Assembly: GCA_025331435.1 (NCBI GenBank) | Contig: JAIWNI010000008.1 | Span: 434,001-498,000, forward strand | DNA from: Choanephora cucurbitarum | Lineage: Eukaryota > Mucoromycota > Mucoromycetes > Mucorales > Choanephoraceae | Reading direction: 5' to 3' | Length of the DNA: 64,000 nucleotides | Shown here: positions 14,817-26,739 of the stretch, in pieces | Layout of the letters: the number at the start of each line of letters is the position of its first letter | How positions within the stretch are numbered: position 1 is the stretch's first letter | Notes under the pieces: model-generated | Seen by the model: the letters and a program-made list of their open reading frames with translations, nothing else | Database searches by the model: none | Told to the model about the DNA's origin: nothing | Program-made: the position numbers and the translations under genes

Positions 14817-15643
14817 TCAACGTCTATCATTTTTCATCTTGACATCATGTTTGGTGTTATTTCTTTCCAGAACATCTTCAACTACATTCTTATCTTTCTT
14901 GTCCAAAACAGAAAGGCAGTTACTAAATCCACAAGTGAACCCTTTGTACAAAGTGTGTTCATTAAATGAAACATGCTCCTCGCTATTCTTGTATATAGTT
15001 TAGGAACGCTGAGAGCTACTTTATGTCTGACACTAGAGAACGATTTGCAGCTGTCCCCAAAGCTGTCTTTGTCTACTATGTTGATGTTCTCATCATAGGC
15101 CTTCTTAGAAGCTATGTCAATTCCAGATTCGGAAGCGGTGCGACTGCTATATGATAGACTATCAACATCCTTTTGAGCTGAAGCTACTTTGATTGTTGCG
15201 CCTTCATTACCTTAAGCTGCAGACTATATATTTCAATTCTCAAAACTTTTCTCCAACCAACAGATGAGGAATCCACAGAAATATGCGAGGTTGATGAAGA
15301 CACAACCTTCTTGTTCTCGTTCAGCATAAAATAAGACATTATCAGCTCGATCCAAAAGGTGGCCCTTCAGCTGATAAGTGTTGAAATTAATTTAACTCTG
15401 CTCGTTTCAGTAACAACGTTTGGAGTAGCCAATAAAGTAGGCTGGTTAGGCATAAAATCTTTAATAGCTGAAAAATGGCCTGTAAAGCTTGCGTTGTTTT
15501 GTTGCTAAAAGTAGAATGACCAAGGCACTGCAATCTCTCTCTCCTTACTCAGATAAGTCAAAATCTGGAAAAGCAGAGAATCTGTTCAAAAGATCAGCCC
15601 TGATTATTGACATAATTGAATCATAAAATCCAATCAGATCCAT
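14817..15643 (-). pseudogene. Coding-like minus-strand locus, probably decayed
   Basis: No long ATG-initiated frame exists, yet the minus strand reads as protein-like segments joined by plausible introns. It starts MDLIGFYDSIMSIIRADLLN (ATG 15643), passes through a GTAAGG donor (about 15550), and continues into TGHFSAIKDFMPNQPTLLAT. That frame then meets an in-frame TGA (about 15368) but reads on as a further open stretch ending IEIYSLQLK before a GTAATG donor. Acidic/serine-rich text follows, ending DVKMKNDRR and a stop at 14817. A competing frame over 15240-15375 (LKGHLLDRADNVLFYAERE) also looks coding, so a frameshift is likely. I do not recognise the family. It may be a pseudogene of a lineage-specific family or a real gene with an unresolved splice. 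Confidence 0.35.
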
Positions 15644-16192
15644 GATTAGGGCTGAAGTTTCTCTCGTGTATGTCAGGTCCGCTTTTTGTTTGAACGAGTT
15701 TTATTTGTTGCATGTATTCGGAGATGCAATCTACGAAAAATGGTGCTCAACGACTATGAGGTACAGGAAAATAATAAAAATAAACTTCAGGTATCATGTC
15801 TTCAACGAAGATGCGAAAAGAGAATCTGAAGACTCAAAGTTGTCAGATTCAGAGAGGAACTAGCGCTCGACGAGGTGATGTTCGACCTGCTAGCGAGCTT
15901 GGTGGAGAACTTAAATGTCTTCTAAGTCAATCAAATGAATTTTTTAACACTTTTAATGCTTCGAAATTCCTAATCGAGAAGTATCTCTATCCCTTTTTGG
16001 AGAAATTTTCTCTCCCGACCACTTACCAAAAAAAAAATCTTAACTGCACGCTACACAAAATGGCCATTGTTTCACAGAAAAATCTGTTGTGGTGGCAGGA
16101 TTCCTTGGGTGGGGACCGCAGTGTATGATACAACCCGCAGTAAAGGGCCAAAGTGTATATCCTTCCTTTTTTCGTAGGATCACTTATCGAAA

Positions 16193-16737
16193 ATGACTGT
16201 AAGCATCAAATGATGGAAGAGTGATTTAGAGCAGAGATGGATGGATAGATGGATGGACGGATGAGTGGGCGAATGTGGATGGGAAATCGAGATATTTTGA
16301 ACGTTACTTGAGTTGAGAATAAAGAAAAGAAATGAAACTGAACAATCGATTTTCTCTTCTAGTTGGCTATCGATCTTTTGAACCCCTCTGTTGAACACGA
16401 AAAGCGTTCTCACAAGCTTAAGCGTTTGGTCCAATCTCCTAACTCTTACTTCATGGATGTCAAGTGTCCCGGTACGTTAGCAATGTTTGATGTCTATAGG
16501 CTCTCATTTTGACATGCATAATATCTGTTTATGTAGGTTGTTTGAACATCAGCACTGTCTTCAGTCACGCTCAAACTGTTGTCTTGTGTTCTTCTTGTGG
16601 CACTGTCCTCTGTCAACCCACTGGTGGTCGTGCTCGTTTGACTGAAGGTAATTTGATAAGGCTAACTTGCAAAGACTATGTTACTGACATATTTCTCTCA
16701 TTGTTAAGGTTGTTCTTTCCGTAGAAAGGCTAACTAA
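16193..16737 (+). CDS. RPS27: 40S ribosomal protein eS27
   Basis: Small-subunit zinc-ribbon ribosomal protein. Four exons: 16193-16198, 16363-16471, 16537-16647, 16709-16737; 84 aa. The first exon is only 6 nt (Met-Thr) and is spliced to [15 protein letters not shown]. The zinc ribbon is intact: CPGC, 16 residues on CSSC, followed by [12 protein letters not shown] and the conserved C-terminal SFRRK. Two introns are phase 1 within glycine codons. The first intron carries a tetranucleotide repeat. The gene converges on the CNNM-like gene. Confidence 0.96.
16234..16268. repeat. GGAT/GATG-type tetranucleotide repeat in eS27 intron 1
   Basis: About eight degenerate copies of a GATG unit within the 164-nt first intron of the ribosomal protein gene. 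Confidence 0.8.
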
Positions 16738-17028
16738 GTTCTAAAACATACGCACGCACTCTCACAAGAAAAACCTTCTTTTATTTTGTAATTTACACGC
16801 CATTGACAGAAAAGATACGTTATATACACACGAGCTTTTGTTTGTTATCTCGCCTCAAAGCTTGACAATAAAACAAATTATACATACATAGCCGCGAAAC
16901 ATCTACACATGTAAAGAGAAAAATTTACAATGCATCTTTTGAAGGAAGACAGTCAAGAGAGAGAGAGAGATAGGGGGGAAGAAATCAGAATTATGGTTTA
17001 TGTCTTTTTGTCTACACTTTTATTTGGA

Positions 17029-18687
17029 TCAAATAGCACCATAAGTAGATTTTTCAATCAATTTATGGCGAATGGCTTGTTTGGCAATTGCACTACGCTT
17101 GTTGATCATATGTCTACGGACAACACGAATCTTGTTCCTCACTTGAATCAAGGAGTTAGAGATGGAAGTTTATGTGACCAAGACTACTTACCATCTACAT
17201 ATACATCTGTCTCATCAATAATTTCCTTTGAATTTATAAAAAGAGGTTACACAAGTTCTATGCATTATTCGTTACTCTTTAATCAAACACGTCCTTACCT
17301 CGCCAATAAGTTCTTCAATTACATCTTCTAATGTAATTACACCAATGGCTGTATTCGTATCATCATTGACAAGCGCCATATGACCTACAGCATGTTATAG
17401 ATGAGTTGCTGCAATGATTATGGTAAAAAAAAAAGAAATGAAGCTTTACTTTTGCCTTCTTGGAAGAAATTCAAGATGTCCAGACAGCTTGTTTCAGAAC
17501 CTGTTTCGGGTAGCGCACTCAAAGGCAGCTGCTGAACAGGTAAAGCATCCTCTGGATCATAAGTGATTAAACGTTTTGTCAAGAGCATACCTACAAAACG
17601 AGTATCATCTTCAGATGCATGTATAGGAATACGAGAATATCCTGCTGTCAAGATCTTATCCACCAATGCTTCGTCTAGAACATCATCCTTAGACAATGTA
17701 AAAACGTCACTGATAGGCGTCATGATTAACGACACAGGCTTTTGTTTCAGATCAAGTACGGCACCAATAATAGTCACTTCGTCAGAGGTTAGTGCATCTA
17801 CATCAGAAGGATGTACTGCCTGATGCAAGGAGACAAGAGATTTGAGGCCTGCCTTTTTGTATACCGTACCATGAGATTCTCCCAACACATAGTCCAGCAA
17901 TTTAGCGATAGGATATGCAATGGGATACATCACATACATCAATGTCAGTACTATCCTGGAATAAAAGTTTCAATTTCAGCATAAAGATGACAGATTTTTT
18001 TCAACAACAGCTTCTTCTTTTGGACTTACCAGACTGTCTTCGCGCCAATAGCTAGACCGTGTCGAACGCATATGGCTACACAAAGTTAGGACGAAGGAAA
18101 ACTTTAATTCCTCTAATTTTTACAGTTCCTATTTGAATTCAACTCACATTGAGGTATGACTCTAGAGAGTAGTTAGCGTGATTCGTTGATATAAAAAGAT
18201 TAAGAAAGAAACTGTAGTCTTACTCGCCAAAGATCACAATCAGTGCTGTGGAAAGAACGACAGCTTGCCAACCTCCACTCAAAACGCCGTGTAAAACTAT
18301 AGGCAACGTTTCGTTGACAATGACATTAGAGAGCAACAAGGTCACCAAAACCCAGTGCTTGCCTCTGTCAAGAAGCGATGATACTTTCCTCGCATTTTCC
18401 TTCTCAGAAGGTGATCCAGTTTCCATCAATACATGAAGATTTGTTTGATCAAGCCCCATTAAACCGATTGTCAGACCTAGACTAGACTGTTATCTCATTG
18501 CCAATCCTCTTAAAGAATTCCACAGATACATGCCAGCAAATACTCCCCCTATCAACACCAAGAAAATGATGCATAGTAGTCTTTCATAAAGCTCAAAGGT
18601 TTTTACTGTTTCTTGCTTTATATAAAACAAAGGTTGCCCCCATATACTTTTCACTATCAGCTGAAGAAACAGAATCTTTTTTAGCAT
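17029..18687 (-). CDS. CNNM/Mam3-type membrane protein with DUF21 and CBS pair
   Basis: Eight exons (18687-18530, 18481-18224, 18161-18148, 18075-18030, 17955-17450, 17384-17299, 17225-17192, 17141-17029) give 404 aa. Order: a membrane start, then the DUF21 transmembrane domain with [30 protein letters not shown] and [10 protein letters not shown], then a CBS pair ([15 protein letters not shown], then [18 protein letters not shown]), then a basic tail. Members of this family (yeast Mam3, animal CNNMs, bacterial CorC) affect Mg2+ and Mn2+ handling; the yeast protein influences vacuolar metal stores. Exon 3 is a 14-nt microexon and the intron before exon 2 is only 48 nt. The protein is shorter than yeast Mam3 and lacks its long C-terminal tail. 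Confidence 0.9.
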
Positions 18688-18807
18688 TACAGTTATTCTA
18701 TGAATAGAAAGAAGAAGAAAAAATAATGAAAGAGAAAAAGACAGAAAGAAAAGACGTAAAGGGGAAAGGGAAAATATACTGATTAAAATGCCGCCTTAGG
18801 AGAGCAG

Positions 18808-21568
18808 TTAAAAAAACGAAACCAAACGATACAGCGTACTGCCTATAAATCGAAAAGCTGCAAGGCCAGCCACACACCACAGTAGGAAACTTAAATAGAC
18901 ATTTGTTCTGTCATCAAAGTTACCTAACCTACCTAGATTGTCAATTGTACAGATCACAATCACGAGCACAAGATTAGTAAGAATCCAGCAGACAACAAGT
19001 CTAGTACGAAAATTTCGGTAATAATCCTCCTGTCGCTGTTTAGGATCAGTAAAAATAGACTTGCGACTGTCTATTTTTTGCTGAAGGCTTTGAGCAGAAA
19101 CTTCATACAGATACCCTACGTCTTGCTGCTCAGGTAGAGTAACCTCAGCTGTCGTTTCATCAACTTTCGTCTCAACATGTCCTAAATAAGGCACCAGAGT
19201 AATGTCCTTTGTACCCCAGCTCACATCGTGCGTGTTACAAAAGGCATAGGTGTTTAGAATATTGATGTAGCTTGGTGCAAGTAAGAAATACTGTAAGAAA
19301 CTGGTTATCATATGCCAAGGATCAAAATAAAATAGACCTGATAAGATATAAATTCCGAGCGTGGAAGTAACAGAAATGACTATATCTCGAAAGGGTCCGT
19401 TGGACAAAAGACTAATCCCACTTTGCGGTTTCGAAAGTTCGGTAAAGATACCAATATAGGCAATCCATACAGAAGCAAAAACCACATATAGCATCAGCAT
19501 TGCAAAAAACACCATAATCATTCCGTAAGATGCTTGAGACCTAACATCAAAGAAAAAAGGTCAATTGACCTCGTTTTTGGTGTTTATCTCCACTTACCCT
19601 TGTGGACGGTTCCCCATTGACATGAGGAACAGACAGATAATTAACACTGCATATATGTATGTAAACGCAATATGAATTACATAAGCTGCATTTTGGTCGA
19701 AAGGTGGATAACTCATTGTAGACAATGACTTGGTGAGAATGTAAAAACTGACAAAAAAATTGCCCTATACTCATGATAAGTACTCTAAACAATGTGGTTC
19801 TATATGCTGACTTACAAGAGCAAACCACGAAAACAGCCAGCTAATACATAAATAAATCAACTCGATCAGCAGCAGAAATTTTCTTTTGCCTGTATGATTT
19901 GTGTTTAATATTTTGCCCCAATGAACAAGACTATAAACACCAGCAAAAAAAGAGCCTTTGAAACGAGGGAGGTTAGCTTCGTCAAGAGACTAAGACGAAA
20001 AAGTATAGAAAAGGGCAAAACACTCTAAATGCGATATTACCATTGAGCCATCTTCTTCTTTGTGAAATAAATTCTGCGATAGTGAATGGCACATCCGTCT
20101 CTCCATAGGCGCCAGCAACATAATGCAATCGCCATTGAGAATTCCGTTTGGCTACAAGCTCGTAGCACAAGATTCTGTCTTCAGCCAAGTACATGTTAGC
20201 ATCAAAAATGCCTTCTAACGAAGCTGTTAGCGGAGAGGATGTGTCTCCTAAAAAGTACTTTTTTAATGGCCCCTCTTGTGTCATAGGGTCATTTTGAATG
20301 GCTGAATAGCGATACGCTGAAAATGCACCAGGTAAGACTTGAATGTATCCCAGTAAGCTTTCAAGGGGTTTGTCAAGTATATTCGAAATCTTGTACTCAA
20401 AATTCTGTGCACCTACTAGTGGATTCAAAAGGTAAACACCACCTCTGCCTGTCATCGCTTTTATTTCACCACACGCTCCTCCAACATCCCTGAACTTATG
20501 GAAAGGTTGCCACAGCTTGTAAATAGAATGAGGCCCTGGCTTTGTACCCACATCCAGCAGGATACAAACATTAGGCTTGAGAATAGGGCACATGGCTTGG
20601 AAGAACCATCGATGCGAATTGATCTTTCGTTGGTTCTTTTCTTTAAGACAAAAAACAACTTGGGTAGGCACAATGCCATCTAAAGCACCTTGGTATGTTA
20701 AATCAGGTGTCAGACAGAGTTGTGTTGTATACTAGTTTTTGGATGAGCATGCATACATAGGCAAAGGGTACATGTCTGACTTTACCTCGTACAGATGTCC
20801 GTGTACCTGCTTGTCGTTGATGGCATTTTTTGCTATGCCTTCTTGATACAAACCTAGAACAGAGAGCATATCCAACACTCTACGATTTATCTTTTCTCTT
20901 CCATCTGCAATAATACAAACTACAATCTTCTTCCAAGCATGTTCACCCTATATCCATAAGCAATCAATGCCTGTATCTTTTTATATTCTAAAGTCACATA
21001 TACCCAAATAGATGATCTGTGCCTCTTTGTCAATTGATAGATATTTTTCATGATACCATGTAGAGTTCTCGATAACAAAATTTCATCTTCCTTAGCACAG
21101 AAAGTAAAAATCAGTCAATAATTGTTTTCTCTCCTTCTGTATATACTAAAAAAACAGACTAACATTGTACATTGTGATGCAAATAGCAATTTCTGTATCG
21201 CGCTTCATGAAATCTTGTCTTAATGTATATCCTTGAGATTGAAATTCAGATGGATCACAGGTGATTGCTGTATATCGCATGTTGCTGAATTCGGGCGAAT
21301 CACGAAGTGGAACTCGCTCAAGATATTGAATAGGTACAGGACAATTCAGGATAAGCTTGCCTTGAGGTATGTGAACTAATTGCTTGACTGTCTTGTATCG
21401 TCTGGCTTGTCGAAAAGGTGGAAAAGTAGAATATGGATCATTATCGATATAATCTTCGTTATGTTGAGGTATTGTATACACATCATTAGGCGACAATAAT
21501 GTCGGCAAAGGTGCAGTAGGGCGAGCAATTTGAGATGGCATATAATAATAGTATTGTTTATCATCCAT
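18808..21568 (-). CDS. Chitin synthase, division 1 (class I-III type)
   Basis: GT2 enzyme polymerising UDP-GlcNAc into chitin at the plasma membrane. Seven exons (21568-21164, 21090-21004, 20947-20786, 20731-20041, 19955-19816, 19764-19598, 19540-18808) sum to 794 aa. After a short N-terminal extension comes the chitin synthase N-domain ([19 protein letters not shown]), then the catalytic core: [37 protein letters not shown] and [18 protein letters not shown]-terminal hydrophobic segments follow (SMGNRPQG, then a multi-helix tail). QRRRWLNG with SFFA marks the class I-III branch. It lies downstream of and parallel to two CBS/chitin synthase genes. Confidence 0.95.
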
Positions 21569-21687
21569 TTTTCAGAGATATAAAGAAAACAAGTTACAAT
21601 GTAAAAAAAAAAAGACAGAGAAATGAACAGAAAGCGTATTTTGTTATGATTTAGATTTATATGGAAATAAATGTGATACAAATGTTG

Positions 21688-22714
21688 TTATTGTGAATGA
21701 GAAACAAAAGTGGTGAATATATCAGTCAAAGTAATTACACCCTTCAACTCTCCTGTTTGATAGTCTACCAACCAAAGGCGATGCGCCTTACGAAGAACAA
21801 AGGCAGACATTACTTGAGAAAGATTAAAGCGATCATGGCAAGTGGAAGGAGGAATCAAATCGCCATGGCTTGATTTCAAGTACATAACCACCGGCTTCAT
21901 CAAACTATCCCAACGAGCTCTGCTTAGACCACGTACATCTTGAGCACTGATATCAGTGATCAAATCACCGTTACCATCCATAACAGGCAAAGCGCTGATT
22001 TGATCATTAGCAGCCAATGTGAGGAAGGCTTCAGCGGCAGTGCACTTATAGTCTAAACGAGCAGTTGCATGATTGGACTTGATTTCAGAAGCAGGCAAAT
22101 CCAAGATAGTGGATCCAATCTGATGATTAGATGCCTGAAAGAAGCGGATCAAGTCCATTTGAGATAGGAGGACATAGGTGCCGTCATATTGTTGAATTAA
22201 TACACGATGCACTTTTGCAGAACTAAAGAGTTGAAGGAGCTCAGCAAGACTATCAGACGACTTGAGAATACTCAAAGGCTCAGTGATACTAATTGCATCA
22301 CACAATGGCATCAACAGAGTATCACTGTTAGATTGAACTGTCTCCAATGATACCTATTTTTTTTTAAAGTTTAATTTCCCACAATCATGGTTGTAACAAA
22401 GAGAGAGAGAAAAAATTTTTTTTTACCTTTGAACCGAGCAACTTTAGTAAATCCAAAGCACTTACAATAGCTACATACTCCTTTTCGCCTTGTTCGTTCA
22501 ATTTATAGATTGGAACAGACAAAACATCTCCAGCCAAAAGCAAGTCAAAAGCTTGCTCCATAGTAGAAGTCAGAGGTAGATCCATCAATTCACGATGGGT
22601 AGGCTTTACTTTGTTCAATACATCACCAACTGTTTGTGATTGAATGAATTGATGCAAATGGGTATCTTGTCTATTAGAAGAATGCGTGCTTGATGATAGA
22701 ACGGAGGCGGTCAT
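21688..22714 (-). CDS. Four-CBS-domain protein, AMPK-gamma (Snf4)-like
   Basis: Two exons (22714-22427 and 22353-21688) give 317 aa, close to the length of yeast Snf4. Four CBS motifs can be followed: one before the intron (TMEQAFDLLLAGDVLSVPIY), and SLAELLQLFSSAKVHRVLIQ, CTAAEAFLTLAANDQISALP and LSQVMSAFVLRKAHRLWLVD after it. The last is closed by GVITLTDIF as in AMPK gamma. Gamma-type proteins bind adenine nucleotides and tune kinase complexes; other CBS proteins (for example Sds23) remain possible. It sits between the two chitin synthase genes on the same strand, only 119 bp upstream of the division-1 gene's start codon. Confidence 0.8.
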
Positions 22715-23572
22715 GTTGAAGACTTGGTTTATTCAAAAGGTTCACAAATAGCTGTTGAAACTAGTGAGAAATTAAAAAAAAGAAAGAGAAATTGTAGATG
22801 AGAAATAATTCCAAAATGTTGCCTCATACAGGTTTCTTTTTCGGATATGAAAAGCTCGGAGTTGAAAGCAATAAAACCATGAGGTGCTCAAAGACATTTA
22901 TATCCTTCATGCATAAGAACAAGAAATAAAAGGTTGCTTAGAACAAAGTTGTTGAGGCTAAGGATGTTAGTAGAGTCCAGAGTAGCTGATTGATTATGTT
23001 ATTTGAATTTATGTAATGACTTTCCTTTCGAATGGAGTTGGCCGATGTCTTTCTTGCAAGACAACATATTTTGCACGACTTGAGAGACAAAATGCAATGC
23101 TAGAGATATAAACTCTGTTCGAGCAAACGTTAGTGTGTTTGATTAGAAGTCCTTCTTTTATGATATGCATTACATAGTACCACTTATCATATCATAGTCG
23201 AATTGCGTCATTCTGTAACGACTCGAGCAATTTCACTTTAAAGGAGTGATGGTATATAGAGACGAGATAACTGTATTTTAGCATGTTTGCAGTTTGTCAC
23301 AAAATCATTATCCATGTGTTTTTGTAGTACTTTATTCATGAAACTCTAATTAGTTTTGCAAATCTCGACTGCCTGTAAGTGTATGACTTGGACTCACACT
23401 TTAATGCCATTCGTACAATCGACATAATATAACCATTCTCTTTCTCAATCAGCTTTTTGCCATACTATTTGTTTCAAGGCACAATATTAAGAGATAACAA
23501 ATTATATTAACTTCTAGTAAATGCAAATTTTAATGGTTTAAATACTGTTTGGAAAAAATACAAATGATAGGA
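22715..23572. other. Intergenic region between CBS gene and class IV chitin synthase
   Basis: About 860 bp. AT-rich; should contain the promoter of the CBS gene and the 3' end of the chitin synthase. No other feature seen. Confidence 0.5.
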
Positions 23573-26500
23573 TTATCTGAGATTTCTATAAAATAAACTT
23601 GATTTCGGGCTGTTGTTGTCGAAAGCAGGACTAGGTGTTTTTAAATGAAGCTTACGGCTCTGTCTCTTCCCAGTTCTTTCGGCTTCCCAGTCTTCCCAAC
23701 GCTTAAGGATTAACCGTTTTGAGTCGAATTGACCTTCTGCATCGCCATGGGCTTCTCCTTTCTTTTCTCCTACAACCACTCGAGTGGCACCCCACGAAAA
23801 ATCATCAAAATGCCAATAAGAATAAACAGGTAACACAAAATTCCATACAGGTAAAGCAAAGATATATACTAAGTAAACCATATTAGAACTGTGTATCTTG
23901 CCATTGCTTTTTTTTCCTCCTTACCAATTAGCCATAGAATATATATAAGCTTGAATGTAGTCAACAAAATCAAAACTGCAGGCAGAAACAGAATAGCAAT
24001 TAGCAAACCCAGAGATTGCCACTGCGGATGAGGAGTAATTGCTGTTTGTATAATGAGATAGATTGTCATGACAATAGCTGCGGGAAGTACAAAGGTACCG
24101 ATAAGATCAATAAAGACTGAAAACTGCATAGATAGAAATGAAATACCACAGAGATCAGACACAAGCACCAACTCCATTAGGTTATGCACAGTGGAGTTAA
24201 TCCAACGACGACGCTGAGATAACAAAACACCAAATTCGTCAGGTACAACGGTACGGCATCGAGCTTGTGGTACAAACATCATTTGTCTTTTAGGAAAAGA
24301 GCGCAACATCAACGTCGACAGAAACCGATCTTCACCCAAGAGTAACAGATTTTTTTCGTGCAACGTAGTAACCACGTTTTGATTGTATTCTAGAATGATG
24401 TCTGGGCTGGCTAAGATAGGCACCCAAGCCCCATTTTTGGGAGCCTTGATCCGGTACATACTGAAACAGCCAGGAAGGCAGGTTACCATACCAAAAAGCG
24501 ACTCAAATGCCTTAGAATAATGATGCGAGATGTAATATTCAAATACCTGGATGGCTGTAACCCATGACGACCTCTTGTTTGCAATACGAGTTTCACCGCA
24601 AAGACCCATAATAGTGATATCGTTGGCCATCGCAGCTACCATGTAAGTCAGGGCATCTGGTAGAACTTGTGTATCTGCATCTACCATCAAAACAGTCTCA
24701 AATTTGTCAGGTGTCACTCCCTTCATCAGCCATGTCATTTTCCAGAATATCTCGTAATCCAATTCCGAAAGGCGATCATTGAATAGCACATGCTGAAAAA
24801 ACGACATCAAGATAACCTGAGAATCGCGTTTACCGCGATTACCTGCCTTAGGTCCTTGTTGCTCTTCATCTGTTCCACACTTGATGATAGCAACACATGC
24901 TGTATCATTGTAATAGCCTGCATATACTTTGGCCATATTCAATTGTTTCTCGCCATCGCTAACAGCTAGATAAGAACAAGGTTTAGGATTAGCCATAGAA
25001 GTTGGGATTGTGAGCATATCGATGAGAATATCAGGTGTTGATTTTGTCTCTCCAGCGCCTGTAATCAGCCCATCTGCAATTACAAAGAATATTTTGTGTT
25101 TGTTTGAATAAGTTGTGTTTGACAAACTGTCCATTGTTGTTTTTAGTCCCTCTTCGCCTTCAGAATAACAAGTAACTAACATGACTGTATAAAGCTCTGT
25201 ATCTACAATATCCGTCTCATGGTGACGAGATCCAAGTAGAGAGTTAGGATCAGTCATTGTTCCAGAAGTTGTTTGGTGGCAATTGCTTGAGCCTAGAGAC
25301 CGAGCAGATCCTGTCATGATACCAGTGTTACCATAATCGTTATATGGACCTGGAACATGGTTTGCAGGATCATTGTTACCGCCTCTGATTGAGCGCCATG
25401 CAAGCCAATTGGATCTTCCACCAGGCTTAACAAGTTGATGCGATATAAGCCATTGAAAGAGGCAGGCCATTGAGAATCGAATAACAATGATAGTAATGAT
25501 GGCTATGAACATGACTGTCATGATGATGTTTTCTGCTACACAAGTAGCTGCTTCTTGTGAAGCAATGCCTACACTGTATCTGGATAGTAGACATGCTTGA
25601 GTATCTCTTCCTGCTTTTGTATAAGATAGTGCATAAGTGATATCGTTTCCTACATTGCGCCTTAAAATAGTATCTATTCTGGAACCGAAGATAAGTCCAT
25701 CATTGCTGAAGTAAGAGTTTAAGTCGATGACATTGTTCTTGAGGAGAAACAACTTGTTTAGATGGATATCATTCCAATTGAAGCTAAGGTAGTTATTGTT
25801 GCCGCCGTATCTATGCAGATCAACTAATGAAAGACATGCGCCGCTCAATTGGCTCAATACAGTTCCTACGTTTTGTCAATATATACAGAGACTATGGTGC
25901 ATTACACACTTCTTGTCTTTTACCTGAGGGACTTGTTAAGCTACAGTTGTTTATAGCGGGATCTGTATTTCCTTGATTATATCTCAAACAGCTCTTAGTA
26001 ATATCGCCATCAAAGATGCTACCTAGCTCTACTCCTCTGAACTCATCAGTCAAGTTTAGTTGATAAGTGCTGAAGTGATACTGTAGTACACGAAAGTCAT
26101 ATACTTGGCCAAATACGTAGGCGTAATCATTTCGAAATACTGGTGTTCTTCCATTGCTTTGACTTGAGGCTGAGTATGGATAAGAAACGCGGTTAGGTGG
26201 ACACAGATGAATGTTGAGACCATAAGTAATATAAGCCAAAGCGCCACAAAGAAAAGCAATCAAGTAACACAAAGTAACCTAATTGCATTAAATTGAGATA
26301 TTGTGTGAGTCTGAAAAAAATAAAAGCAACTTACCTTTTCACGCCAAGCTTGTTGCATTCCTCTGTTTGGTTTACCAAAACATATACGGATAATGCAATT
26401 AGGAAAGCAGCATGTACATATAAATGCAGTCCAGGCCCACCAACTAGTCAGTACACGGGACTCCTCTTTAGTCTTTATGGTAGATGCATCAGACAACCTT

Positions 26501-26739
26501 TCTGTACTTAGACTTTGTTTTTGCTGCTCTAATTGAAGTTGCAACTGATCTGGCATAGGTTGAGGCGATCGGACATTTGAGTGGCGGTGGTGCTGCTGAT
26601 TTGGATTTGAACTAATCAGTCCAACTCGAGGACGTTGTCGCTCAGGTCGAGTTAATGATTTTGATCTATTTAGTGCTGTATCTTGTATGCTATAATCGTA
26701 GCTTACTCCAAAAGAGAATGCATTGTCTTGTGCTGACAT
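23573..26739 (-). CDS. Chitin synthase, class IV (Chs3-like)
   Basis: Four exons (26739-26335, 26278-25924, 25865-23925, 23868-23573) give 998 aa. Start at ATG 26739 ([10 protein letters not shown]). Layout: disordered N-terminus, transmembrane pair around [15 protein letters not shown] and [18 protein letters not shown], extracellular/lumenal region, another membrane helix, then the GT2 core with [25 protein letters not shown] and [16 protein letters not shown]. Terminal helices and [10 protein letters not shown] close the core. [13 protein letters not shown] distinguishes division 2 from the neighbour, and the absence of a myosin motor points to class IV. Class IV enzymes make most cell-wall chitin in yeast (Chs3). 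The last intron is 56 nt; reading through it gives a false stop. Confidence 0.95.
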
